Source: Actinomycetota bacterium (GTDB lineage: Bacteria; Actinomycetota; Acidimicrobiia; Spongiisociales; ZC4RG35). From it: DNA of 11,526 nt. The position numbers and the translations under genes are program-made. Below are positions 6,478 to 11,526 of this stretch, in pieces. Where the stretch lies: positions 1 to 11,526 of the forward strand of contig JAKEHF010000061.1 of the NCBI GenBank assembly GCA_022615295.1, written 5' to 3'. Numbering within the stretch: position 1 is the first letter of the stretch; each line of letters starts with the position of its first letter. A model generated the notes under the pieces. That model saw only the letters and a list, made by a program, of their open reading frames with translations, did not search any database and was not told where the DNA came from.

Positions 6478-6945
6478 GTGGCCCGTCTCGGACGGCCCCA
6501 CGGCCTCGAAGGGTTCCTCGGCCTGTACGTGGACCCCGACGACCTCTCCCTCTTCGAGGTGGGCGCGGTGGTCACGGTGTCCGGTCGCCCCCTGACCGTG
6601 CGCGCATTGCGCCCCGGCAAGCATGGTCCCCAGATCGCCTTCACGGAGATAACCGATCGTGCAGGCGCGGAGACCATCCGACACGGCAGTGTCATGGTTG
6701 ACCGAGCCCGTCCCCTCGGTCCCGAGGACTACTGGGCGGCCGACCTGGTGGGTCTGGAGGTGAGACCCGGCGGGGGCTGGGTGACCGGGGTGGTGACGGG
6801 AGCGGCGCAGGACCGGCTGGTCGTCGAGCGCTCCGGGGTCACCTTCGATGTCCCCTTCGTGGCGGCCCTCGTCACCAAGGTCGACCTGGCCGGGGGCTAT
6901 GTGGTCATCGAGGAGATCGAGGGCCTCATCGCACCGTCAGGGTGA
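6478..6945 (+). CDS. rimM: Ribosome maturation factor RimM
   Basis: RimM binds 30S precursors near S19 and helps fold and process the head of 16S rRNA. The 155-residue protein begins with the family signature ARLGRPHGLEGFLG, continues as a beta barrel (residues to about 80), and has the PRC-like C-terminal half with YWAADLVGLEV, VTGVVTGAAQDRLVV and VPFVAALVTKVDLAGGYVVI, ending EGLIAPSG. It is a little shorter than many family members. The start GTG lies four bases after the khpA stop; translation is probably coupled because no good SD is seen. A longer frame from 6391 is only read-through of khpA. The 3' end overlaps the convergent lipoprotein gene by 20 bases. In most genomes trmD would follow directly, whereas here it lies 2.4 kb away. 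Confidence 0.93.
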   Translation: MARLGRPHGLEGFLGLYVDPDDLSLFEVGAVVTVSGRPLTVRALRPGKHGPQIAFTEITDRAGAETIRHGSVMVDRARPLGPEDYWAADLVGLEVRPGGGWVTGVVTGAAQDRLVVERSGVTFDVPFVAALVTKVDLAGGYVVIEEIEGLIAPSG

Positions 6946-7777
6946 TCGTCACCCCATCCAAGCTCCCTCCCGGGGGACGCTCTCCGGCGAAGATGTTGAC
7001 CGGTCCTGTGTCGAGCGCCAGCTCGGTCCGGAACTCGGTCCACATCCGGAGATCCGGCGCTGGCTGGATCTGGTGCTCGCCGAGGACGATGTCGCCGGTG
7101 GTGGCAATGACCACCACCCCGGTGTCGTGGTCGCGGGTGTAACCGGCGACGGTCACCGGTGAGACGCCCACACCACCGTCCATGGGGGTCAACAGGACCA
7201 GGTCATCGGTGAGAGCGGGGCGCAGTGGTTGGGCGACGATGCCACGCTGCAGCTCGAGGGTGAGGGTCGCGGGGGAGCCGCCCTGGGTGACTCTGGCCTT
7301 CACCGGGCCCTTCATGTGGAGGTCGAGATGCAGACGTCCGTCGAGACCACGCACCACATAGATCCGGTCCACGAAGCCGGAGTCGACGAGCTGCTCCCTG
7401 ATCGTCGATGCGGCGACTTCGAGTGAGACCCGAATCACGGGGGCCGGGTCGAGATAGAGGGCTTCCACCGTGGGCGGGGTGGTTGAGGGGGCTTCCTCGA
7501 CGCTGACAAAGCCGATCTCGAAGATCTCACACCCGCTGAGCACCGACCAGGTGATCGACGAGATCACAGCGGAGTCCGACCCGGGGCTCTCGAGGTCGGC
7601 CACGACCCCACCCTCCCCGAGGACCTCGGTGGCGGAGCACCGTGGGGAAACCGGGGCGGCGGGCGACGTCAGTGTCGTGGAAAGGGGCGGGGCGGTCGTC
7701 GCCGGTGGCGAGGTCTCGCCGGTGCAACCGGCGACCAGGATGAGGACCGCAAGCGACCGGGTCAGACGGTTGCCCAC
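6926..7777 (-). CDS. Lipoprotein with AMIN-like and Gmad2 domains
   Basis: This is a predicted exported lipoprotein of 283 residues. From the GTG at 7775-7777 the N-terminus reads MGNRLTRSLAVLILVAGC: basic start, hydrophobic core, and a lipobox LVAG with Cys18 as lipidation site. A Thr/Pro-rich linker follows (about 20-45). Two cysteines at about 47 and 83 may pair. Residues about 110-180 (VIRVSLEVAAS, IYVVRGLDGRLHLDLHM, ATLTLELQRG) resemble the AMIN-like domain. The last 90 residues (VLLTPMDGGVGVSPVTVAGY ... FAGERPPGGSLDGVTITLTV) fit the Gmad2 immunoglobulin-like domain known from spore-germination and cell-surface proteins. A cell-wall-associated role is inferred, not proven. No SD precedes the start. 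The upstream extension to 7888 is Arg/Gly-rich and would bury the signal peptide, so it is rejected. The gene is convergent with rimM and divergent from the thiolase. Confidence 0.85.
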   Translation of the reverse strand: MGNRLTRSLAVLILVAGCTGETSPPATTAPPLSTTLTSPAAPVSPRCSATEVLGEGGVVADLESPGSDSAVISSITWSVLSGCEIFEIGFVSVEEAPSTTPPTVEALYLDPAPVIRVSLEVAASTIREQLVDSGFVDRIYVVRGLDGRLHLDLHMKGPVKARVTQGGSPATLTLELQRGIVAQPLRPALTDDLVLLTPMDGGVGVSPVTVAGYTRDHDTGVVVIATTGDIVLGEHQIQPAPDLRMWTEFRTELALDTGPVNIFAGERPPGGSLDGVTITLTVR

Positions 7778-7872
7778 GGTGCCAATGGGTCGGAGTGGAG
7801 AGCCTCCCCCTGGAACAGCCGGGTGACGGTGGACACCCCGTTTCCGACGTCGGCCTCGTTGACCCGACTCAT
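7762..7872 (-). CDS. Possible 36-residue small ORF upstream of the lipoprotein
   Basis: On the minus strand an ATG at 7872 opens 36 codons (starts MSRVNEADVGNGVSTV, ends PLAPWATV) with balanced amino-acid content and mostly G/C third bases. It ends at 7762, overlapping the lipoprotein start by 16 bases in another frame. Its ATG overlaps the stop of a seven-codon ORF (MSGPCAP, 7892-7869) as ATGA, and that ORF starts six bases after a TAGGCT box. There is no SD and I recognise no family. It may be a translated leader that feeds the lipoprotein gene, or chance. Confidence 0.2.
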   Translation of the reverse strand: MSRVNEADVGNGVSTVTRLFQGEALHSDPLAPWATV

Positions 7873-7898
7873 GGCGCGCAGGGACCACTCATGGGGCA

Positions 7899-7904
7899 AG
7901 CCTA
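7899..7904 (-). promoter_or_regulatory. Candidate -10 box for the lipoprotein transcript
   Basis: The minus-strand TAGGCT ends six bases before the ATG at 7892, the spacing expected for leaderless transcription of the seven-codon ORF there. The same hexamer precedes the xdhC pair. No clear -35 is seen. It would give the lipoprotein mRNA a 5' region of about 115 bases. Confidence 0.3.
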
Positions 7905-7918
7905 AAGCGGACCCGCAT

Positions 7919-7924
7919 TACCGT
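7919..7924 (+). promoter_or_regulatory. Weak candidate -10 box for the thiolase gene
   Basis: TACCGT (matching only the TA and final T of the consensus) lies nine bases before the thiolase ATG, predicting a leader of about three bases. No good SD precedes the ATG and no -35 is clear. The 156-base divergent region holds this and the oppositely oriented TAGGCT box 15 bases away. Confidence 0.25.
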
Positions 7925-7933
7925 CGGGGCGAC

Positions 7934-9112
7934 ATGGAGCGGACGACCACACCCGATCCCGTGATCATCGCCACGGCGAGGACACCCATAGGACGCGCCT
8001 ACAAGGGCTCGATGACCGAGGTACGGGCCGACGACCTGGCGGGTCTGGCCATTGCCGCCCTGCTCGCGAAGGTCCCGGCGCTCGACCCGGCCACGGTCGA
8101 CGACGTCATGGTCGGATGTGGTCTCACCCATCACGAGCAGGGCTACAACGTGGCCCGGCCCGCCTCCCTGCTCGGCGGTATGCCGGAAACCGTTCCGGCG
8201 ACGACGGTGAACCGTTTTTGCGCCTCGTCGTTGCAGACGATACGAATGGCGTTCCATGCGATAAGGGCAGGAGAGGGCGACGTCTACGTCGCCGCCGGGG
8301 TCGAGTCCACCACCCGGACCTATGGCAAGGCCTTCGACAGCGAGGACCTCAACCCCCGATTCACCGACGAGACGCGCGACGACTTCATCAACCACGTCTA
8401 CATCCCCATGGGGAACACTGCCGAGAACGTGGCCGAACATCACGGGATCGGCCGGGTACGTCAAGACGAGTACGCAAAGCGGTCCCAGGACCGGGCGGTG
8501 GAGGCCCAGAAGAACGGCTTCTTCGATGCCGAGATCACCCCGATCGTCGTCCCCGACGGCCGGGTGATCGACACCGACGACGGTCCCCGGCCCAACACGA
8601 CGATGGAGCGGCTCGCCGAGCTGACACCGGTCTTCAAGCCCGACGGCACCGTGACCGCGGGCAACTCCTGTCCCCTCAACGACGGGGCGGCCGCGGTGCT
8701 CGTCATGTCGGCTCGCCGGGCCGAGGAGCTCGGTCTCCGACCCGCAGCCCGGATCCTCGCCACGTCCGTTTCCGGTCTCGCCCCCGAGTACATGGGCCTG
8801 GGCCCGGTCCATGCGGTGAGAAAGGTGATGGACCAGACCGGGATGAGCCTCGGGGACATGGACCAGATCGAGCTCAACGAGGCGTTCGCCGCCCAGGTTC
8901 TCGCCTGTGTGGACGAGCTCGGCATCGACATGGACAAGCTCAACCCGAACGGTGGAGCCATCGCCCTTGGCCACCCCTTTGGGATGACGGGCGCCCGCAT
9001 CATGGGCACCCTCCTCAACGGGCTGCGCGGCCAGGACGGCACTTTTGGGCTGGAAACGATGTGTGTCGGCGGCGGCCAGGGAATGGCGATGATCGTCGAG
9101 CGGCTTTCCTGA
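7934..9112 (+). CDS. Thiolase family acetyl-CoA acyltransferase
   Basis: This 392-residue protein is a full-length thiolase with all catalytic residues. The nucleophile Cys96 sits in TTVNRFCASSLQ, Asn315 in the LNEAFAAQ motif, His347 in AIALGHPFGMTGAR, and the proton-transfer Cys377 in ETMCVGGGQGMAM. The reaction is CoA-dependent cleavage of a 3-ketoacyl-CoA or the reverse Claisen condensation. The EGDVYVAAGVEST and HEQGYNVARPASLL segments look like the degradative/acetyl-CoA acyltransferase branch, but chain-length preference cannot be read. I start at ATG 7934 because the protein then opens with the family-typical PVIIATARTPIGRAYKGSM; a longer frame from 7823 adds 37 residues without family features. 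No other beta-oxidation gene is nearby, so its presence inside the rimM-trmD interval looks like an insertion into the translation cluster. Confidence 0.94.
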   Translation: MERTTTPDPVIIATARTPIGRAYKGSMTEVRADDLAGLAIAALLAKVPALDPATVDDVMVGCGLTHHEQGYNVARPASLLGGMPETVPATTVNRFCASSLQTIRMAFHAIRAGEGDVYVAAGVESTTRTYGKAFDSEDLNPRFTDETRDDFINHVYIPMGNTAENVAEHHGIGRVRQDEYAKRSQDRAVEAQKNGFFDAEITPIVVPDGRVIDTDDGPRPNTTMERLAELTPVFKPDGTVTAGNSCPLNDGAAAVLVMSARRAEELGLRPAARILATSVSGLAPEYMGLGPVHAVRKVMDQTGMSLGDMDQIELNEAFAAQVLACVDELGIDMDKLNPNGGAIALGHPFGMTGARIMGTLLNGLRGQDGTFGLETMCVGGGQGMAMIVERLS

Positions 9113-9133
9113 GCCGTCGGACACGGGGGCTGC

Positions 9134-9139
9134 CATACT
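9134..9139 (+). promoter_or_regulatory. Candidate -10 box for the DUF1059-like gene and trmD
   Basis: CATACT matches four of six consensus positions. It lies 21 bases before the GTG at 9161, which also has a clear SD, so the leader would be about 14 bases. No convincing -35 is seen. It could drive the small gene plus trmD independently of the thiolase. Confidence 0.35.
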
Positions 9140-9160
9140 CTTGTCGGCCAAGGAGGGAAC

Positions 9161-9346
9161 GTGTTCCAGTTCATCTGCGACAGGATCAGCCCGGGCTGCA
9201 CCCACACCGACGATGACGAGGACCGTGAGAAGCTGCTGGAGCGCGCCGCGATCCACTTCCGGGAGCATCACGACCTCGAGCATCATCACGAGCCGATCGC
9301 AGAGACCCTCAGCAAGACGGGGGTCGTCTTCCTCCGCCCCATGTAG
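9161..9346 (+). CDS. Small DUF1059-like Cys/His-rich protein
   Basis: This 61-residue protein starts MFQFICDRISPGCTH, which fits DUF1059-type small proteins: an aromatic/basic start, a first cysteine, PGC, then an acidic helix and a His-containing helix (EKLLERAAIHFREHHDLEHH). Candidate metal ligands are C6, C13, H15, H32, H36/H37 and H41-H43. Family function is unknown, and metal binding here is inference. The GTG start has a good SD, AGGAGG at 9151-9156, four bases upstream. The stop codon lies in the loop of a hairpin that also holds the SD of trmD 15 bases downstream, so its translation may control trmD. It is more His-rich at the C-terminal helix than I expect for the family. Confidence 0.7.
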   Translation: MFQFICDRISPGCTHTDDDEDREKLLERAAIHFREHHDLEHHHEPIAETLSKTGVVFLRPM

Positions 9347-9354
9347 GGCGGAGG
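9331..9354 (+). promoter_or_regulatory. Hairpin sequestering the trmD SD, with the upstream stop at its loop
   Basis: CCTCCGCCC (9331-9339) pairs perfectly with GGGCGGAGG (9346-9354) around the loop CATGTA. The trmD SD, GGAGG at 9350-9354, is within the 3' arm and six bases from the trmD ATG. The TAG stop of the upstream gene covers the end of the loop and the first base of the 3' arm. A ribosome reaching that stop would open the stem and free the SD. No T-run follows, so a terminator is less likely. Confidence 0.6.
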
Positions 9355-9360
9355 GCCGTT

Positions 9361-10035
9361 ATGAGGGTCCACGTCGTCACCATGTTCCCCGGGTGGTTTG
9401 ACGGGCCCCTCGGCACGTCGATCGGGGCCAGGGCGATCGAGGACGGTGTCGTCGAAGTGGTCATCCACGACCTCAGGGAACACGGTGTGGGACGTCATCG
9501 TCAGCTCGACGACGCCCCGTTCGGCGGGGGTCCGGGGATGGTGATGATGGTCGAGCCGTTGTCACGGGCCCTCACCCCCCTGGCGCACACCCATCGGGTC
9601 CTATTCACGCCGTCGGGCCGCCCCATGGACCAGAGCACGCTCGACCGCTGGTCGGCGATGGCCGAGGTCACCTTGGTCTGTGGGCGCTACGAGGGCGTCG
9701 ACCAGAGGGTCATCGACCATTTGATCGACGAGGAGGTCAGCCTCGGTGACTACGTCCTCGCCGGTGGGGAGGTGGCTGCGGCGGCCGCGATCGAGGGGGT
9801 CACCCGGCTGCTCCCCGGTGTCGTCGGCAACCCCGAGTCGGTCCGGCACGAGTCGTTCCGCGACGGACTCCTCGAGGAGCCGGTGTACACCCGTCCCGCC
9901 GTCTTCGGGGATTGGGCGGTCCCTGAAGTCCTGCTCAGCGGGGATCATGCCCGCATCGAGGACTGGCGACGCGAGCAACGTCTAAAGAGGACGCGGGACC
10001 GTCGTCCCGATCTCCTCGGAGATGGCACTGGATAG
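9361..10035 (+). CDS. trmD: tRNA (guanine-N1-)-methyltransferase TrmD
   Basis: TrmD uses S-adenosylmethionine to methylate G37 of tRNAs next to the anticodon, preventing +1 frameshifts. The 224 residues show the SPOUT-knot family signatures in order: VHVVTMFPGWFDGPL at the N-terminus, DDAPFGGGPGMVMMVEPL, the knot motifs LVCGRYEGVDQRVIDHLIDE and EVSLGDYVLAGGEVA, EGVTRLLPGVVGN, EEPVYTRP, and the C-terminal LLSGDHARIEDWRREQRL with RRPDLL. Length is at the short end of normal. The ATG start follows the SD in the hairpin at 9331-9354. It is separated from rimM by three extra genes. A promoter for rplS lies within and just after its 3' end. Confidence 0.97.
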   Translation: MRVHVVTMFPGWFDGPLGTSIGARAIEDGVVEVVIHDLREHGVGRHRQLDDAPFGGGPGMVMMVEPLSRALTPLAHTHRVLFTPSGRPMDQSTLDRWSAMAEVTLVCGRYEGVDQRVIDHLIDEEVSLGDYVLAGGEVAAAAAIEGVTRLLPGVVGNPESVRHESFRDGLLEEPVYTRPAVFGDWAVPEVLLSGDHARIEDWRREQRLKRTRDRRPDLLGDGTG

Positions 10036-10050
10036 GACTACTGGTAGAAT
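10022..10050 (+). promoter_or_regulatory. Candidate promoter for rplS
   Basis: ATGGCA (10022-10027, four of six matches to TTGACA) and TAGAAT (10045-10050, five of six) are separated by 17 bases. A TGG before the -10 gives an extended -10 element. It overlaps the end of trmD and predicts a start near 10057 and a 40-odd-base leader holding a small CCCCG/CGGGG hairpin (10054-10066) and the SD AGGAG at 10088-10092. It is the best-matching promoter in the window. Confidence 0.6.
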
Positions 10051-10100
10051 CCGCCCCGACCCGGGGCCCTCGCCAGCACGGGTCTCTAGGAGAGCCTCCC

Positions 10101-10445
10101 ATGAACGATCTTCAGGCCGTCGAGAGCGCGCATGTCCGCGATGACATCCCCGATTTCCGACCTGGGGACACGATCAAGGTCCACGTCCGAGTGGTCGAGG
10201 GTGGCCGGGAGAGGATCCAGATCTTCGAGGGCATCGTCATCGCCCGTAACGGCGACGGGCCCAGGGCGACCTTCACTGTGCGCAAGATGAGCTTTGGAGT
10301 CGGCGTGGAGCGTGTCTTCCCGGTCCACGCCCCGATCATCTCCAGGATCGAGGTGGTGCGTCGTGGCGACGTCCGTCGTTCCAAGCTCTACTACCTGAGA
10401 GATCGGGTCGGAAGATCGGCCCGTATCAAGGAGCTGCGCGACTGA
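10101..10445 (+). CDS. rplS: 50S ribosomal protein L19
   Basis: L19 sits at the interface of the 30S and 50S subunits. The 114-residue protein matches the family throughout: IPDFRPGDTIKVHVRVVEG, RERIQIFEGIVIARNGDG, ATFTVRKMSFGVGVERVFPV, HAPIISRIEVVRRGDVRRSK and LYYLRDRVGRSARIKEL. The ATG has an SD (AGGAG) eight bases upstream. The promoter at 10022-10050 would let it be expressed separately from trmD, which fits the higher demand for a ribosomal protein. Its stop TGA overlaps the inferred CTG start of lepB as CTGA, and its last codons hold that gene's SD. Confidence 0.97.
   Translation: MNDLQAVESAHVRDDIPDFRPGDTIKVHVRVVEGGRERIQIFEGIVIARNGDGPRATFTVRKMSFGVGVERVFPVHAPIISRIEVVRRGDVRRSKLYYLRDRVGRSARIKELRD
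10428..10445 (+). promoter_or_regulatory. SD and CTG start that decide the lepB N-terminus
   Basis: AAGGAG (10428-10433) lies eight bases before CTG (10442-10444), which overlaps the rplS stop as CTGA. No ATG, GTG or TTG exists in the lepB frame between here and a TTG at 10553, and that TTG is inside the membrane segment. The spacing is ideal for initiation. Confidence 0.55.
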
Positions 10446-11086
10446 CCCGGGCACCACGTGGCCGCCACCTCAGGACCGAGGAAGAGGAGGCCCCACAGAA
10501 GAGGAAGAAGCGGTCGTTCTGGGCCGAGCTGCCCGGTCTCCTGCTGACCGCTTTGGCGATCGCGGTTGTCATCAAGACGTTCCTCGTCCAGCCCTTCTGG
10601 ATCCCCTCCGAGTCGATGGTGCCGACGTTGGAGGTCAACGACCGGGTGATGGTCAACAAGCTCTCCGTCGTGTTCGGCGAGCCGGGGAGGGGCGACATAG
10701 TCGTGTTCCGCGACCCGGCCGAGCCGCCACTCACCGAGTCGATTCCGGAGGCCGTGATCCGCTCCGTCCTCGAGGCGATAGGGGTGCGGACCCGTGGCGC
10801 CGATGACCTGATCAAGAGGGTGATCGCTCTCCCCGGGGAGACGATCTCGATCGAGGACAACCGGGTCGTCATCGATGGTGTGCCCCTCTCGGAGCCCTAT
10901 CTGCCCGAGGGGACCGAGATGCCCGGCTTCTCGCCGGTCACGGTCGGACCCGACGAGGTGTTCGTCATGGGGGACAACCGGGAGTTCAGCTTCGACTCGA
11001 GGAGGTTCGGCCCGATACCCGTCGACGACATCGTGGGCACCGCCTTCCTGATCATCTGGCCGACATCGAACATCGGGGGCCTCTAG
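10442..11086 (+). CDS. lepB: Type I signal peptidase LepB (inferred CTG start)
   Basis: Signal peptidase I cleaves signal peptides from exported proteins at the outer face of the membrane. From the CTG the protein has 214 residues: a charged cytoplasmic start (RTEEEEAPQKRKKRSF), one membrane segment at about 28-46 (AELPGLLLTALAIAVVI), then the catalytic domain. The nucleophile Ser58 is in PSESMVPTL, the general-base Lys125 in DLIKRVIALPGE, and the conserved box MGDNREFSFDSRRFGPI is near the end. The start choice matters. The TTG at 10553 would begin inside the membrane segment and lose the charged tail, so upstream translation is needed, and the only candidate is the CTG overlapping the rplS stop, which has an ideal SD. 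A one-base sequencing error is the main alternative. The enzyme call is firm and the start is inferred. Confidence 0.93.
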   Translation: MTRAPRGRHLRTEEEEAPQKRKKRSFWAELPGLLLTALAIAVVIKTFLVQPFWIPSESMVPTLEVNDRVMVNKLSVVFGEPGRGDIVVFRDPAEPPLTESIPEAVIRSVLEAIGVRTRGADDLIKRVIALPGETISIEDNRVVIDGVPLSEPYLPEGTEMPGFSPVTVGPDEVFVMGDNREFSFDSRRFGPIPVDDIVGTAFLIIWPTSNIGGL

Positions 11087-11111
11087 CGGATCTGTCCCCC
11101 CGGATCCCTGG

Positions 11112-11138
11112 TTGTTAGCACGGGGCCGGGCATATGAT
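11112..11138 (+). promoter_or_regulatory. Candidate promoter for the DUF2469 gene
   Basis: TATGAT (11133-11138) is one base off the -10 consensus. TTGTTA (11112-11117) may be the -35, although the 15-base spacer is short; GGTTGT at 11110-11115 gives 17 bases with a worse match. Predicted start is near 11145, leaving about 40 bases before the ATG at 11185. Confidence 0.4.
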
Positions 11139-11184
11139 CGGGACGGTCGGCCCCGAGCCGATCTCACCGCAGGAGACAGGGGTT

Positions 11185-11481
11185 ATGGAAGAAGACCTGG
11201 AGCGCTACGAGTCCGAGGTGGAGCTGAAACTCTACAAGGAGTACCACGACGTCCTCCCCATGTTCAAGTACGTGGTGGAGACCGAGCGCCGTTTCTATCT
11301 CGCCAATCAGGTGGACATCGACGTGCGGGAGTCGAACGGCTCGATGTACTTCGAGGTTCAGATGAGGGACGCCTGGGTGTGGGACATGTTCCGCCCCGCC
11401 CGGTTCCTCCAGCAGGTCCAGGTCCTCACCTTCCGCGACGTGAACGTCGAGCAGCTCGAGAAGCCGGAGATATCGATCTGA
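11185..11481 (+). CDS. DUF2469 family protein
   Basis: This 98-residue protein matches the actinobacterial DUF2469 family along its whole length: EEDLERYESEVELKLYKEY, then MFKYVVETERRFYLANQVD, a beta segment YFEVQMRDAWVWDMFRPARF, and VLTFRDVNVEQLEKPE near the end. No signal peptide or membrane segment is visible, so it is probably cytoplasmic. Its function is unknown. The gene commonly lies beside lepB, rnhB and yraN in actinobacteria, and here follows lepB directly after 98 bases. I start at ATG 11185, which has an upstream AGGAG (11171-11175) and gives the family N-terminus; the ATG at 11134 lies within the -10-like TATGAT and adds non-conserved residues. Its stop overlaps the inferred CTG start of yraN. 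Confidence 0.92.
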   Translation: MEEDLERYESEVELKLYKEYHDVLPMFKYVVETERRFYLANQVDIDVRESNGSMYFEVQMRDAWVWDMFRPARFLQQVQVLTFRDVNVEQLEKPEISI

Positions 11482-11526
11482 GCGGCTCCCGGGCCGAGAT
11501 CGGTGCCGTCGGCGAGTCGATCGCCG
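11478..11526 (+). CDS. Start of a YraN/UPF0102-like gene (partial, inferred CTG start)
   Basis: Only 16 codons are visible before the right edge. The frame from CTG 11478 reads (M)SGSRAEIGAVGESIA, which fits the N-terminus of YraN-type restriction-endonuclease-fold proteins (a G-x-x-GE-x-x-A pattern). Its place after lepB and DUF2469 is the expected one. The CTG overlaps the DUF2469 stop as CTGA and has GGAG (11466-11469) eight bases upstream, the same layout as lepB. No ATG, GTG or TTG occurs in this frame in the visible part. Confidence 0.55.
   Translation, partial: MSGSRAEIGAVGESIA

Noticed and set aside
6940..6954. GGGTGA-TCG-TCACCC hairpin as a terminator of rimM
   Set aside because: Only six base pairs, no T-run, and it overlaps coding sequence on both strands, so it is not annotated as a terminator.
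8116..9216. Plus-strand open frame of 366 codons over the thiolase in another frame
   Set aside because: Arg/Gly/Pro-rich composition typical of an out-of-frame reading; it overlaps the whole thiolase gene.
7889..9289. Minus-strand open frame of 466 codons opposite the thiolase
   Set aside because: It lies antisense to a thiolase with all catalytic motifs, is rich in His/Gly/Arg/Val as mirrored high-GC codons are, and shows no family motif.
10553..10555. TTG as the lepB start
   Set aside because: It would begin inside the membrane segment and lose the charged tail; no SD at suitable spacing precedes it.
11074..11102. CGGGGG/CCCCCG pairing around the lepB stop as a terminator
   Set aside because: The loop is 17 bases, the stem six, and no T-run follows; too weak to call.

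Overview
The window comes from a high-GC bacterial chromosome, most likely an actinobacterium and plausibly the class Acidimicrobiia. The reasons are the strong G/C preference at third codon positions, the actinobacteria-typical DUF2469 gene beside signal peptidase and yraN, lipoproteins with Thr/Pro-rich linkers, frequent GTG/TTG starts, and several genes with a -10 box almost touching the start codon and no Shine-Dalgarno (SD) sequence. The taxonomic call is inference; no rRNA or tRNA gene is present. I see no CRISPR array, IS element, prophage or integrase.

Region 1 (1-3266, minus strand) is a molybdenum-hydroxylase accessory module of the CO dehydrogenase type. It reads coxD-like MoxR AAA+ ATPase, coxE-like VWA protein (GTGA overlap), a 277-bp gap without a gene, then an XdhC/CoxI protein split into an N-terminal piece and a Rossmann C-terminal piece that overlap by GTGA. 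The second piece runs off the left edge. No catalytic subunit is in the window.

Region 2 (3327-4504, plus strand) is divergent: an ECF-like sigma factor and an ATGA-overlapping single-pass membrane protein, the probable anti-sigma partner. Its outer domain resembles NTR/TIMP-like folds. A 15-bp hairpin follows.

Region 3 (4544-11526) is the conserved translation and secretion cluster: ffh, rpsP, khpA, rimM, then trmD, rplS, lepB, DUF2469 and the start of yraN. It is interrupted between rimM and trmD by a convergent lipoprotein gene (AMIN-like plus Gmad2), a thiolase and a DUF1059-like small protein. rnhB, which often lies between lepB and yraN, is absent here.

The most interesting signals are regulatory. 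(a) lepB and yraN both appear to start with CTG, in the same arrangement: GGAG, 8 nt, then CTGA overlapping the upstream stop. (b) The SD of trmD lies in a perfect 9-bp hairpin whose loop carries most of the upstream stop codon, an architecture expected for translational coupling. (c) Leaderless-type promoters recur. (d) Very short ORFs overlap or abut the starts of the sigma factor and lipoprotein genes. I do not see a defence system or another wholly new multi-gene system.
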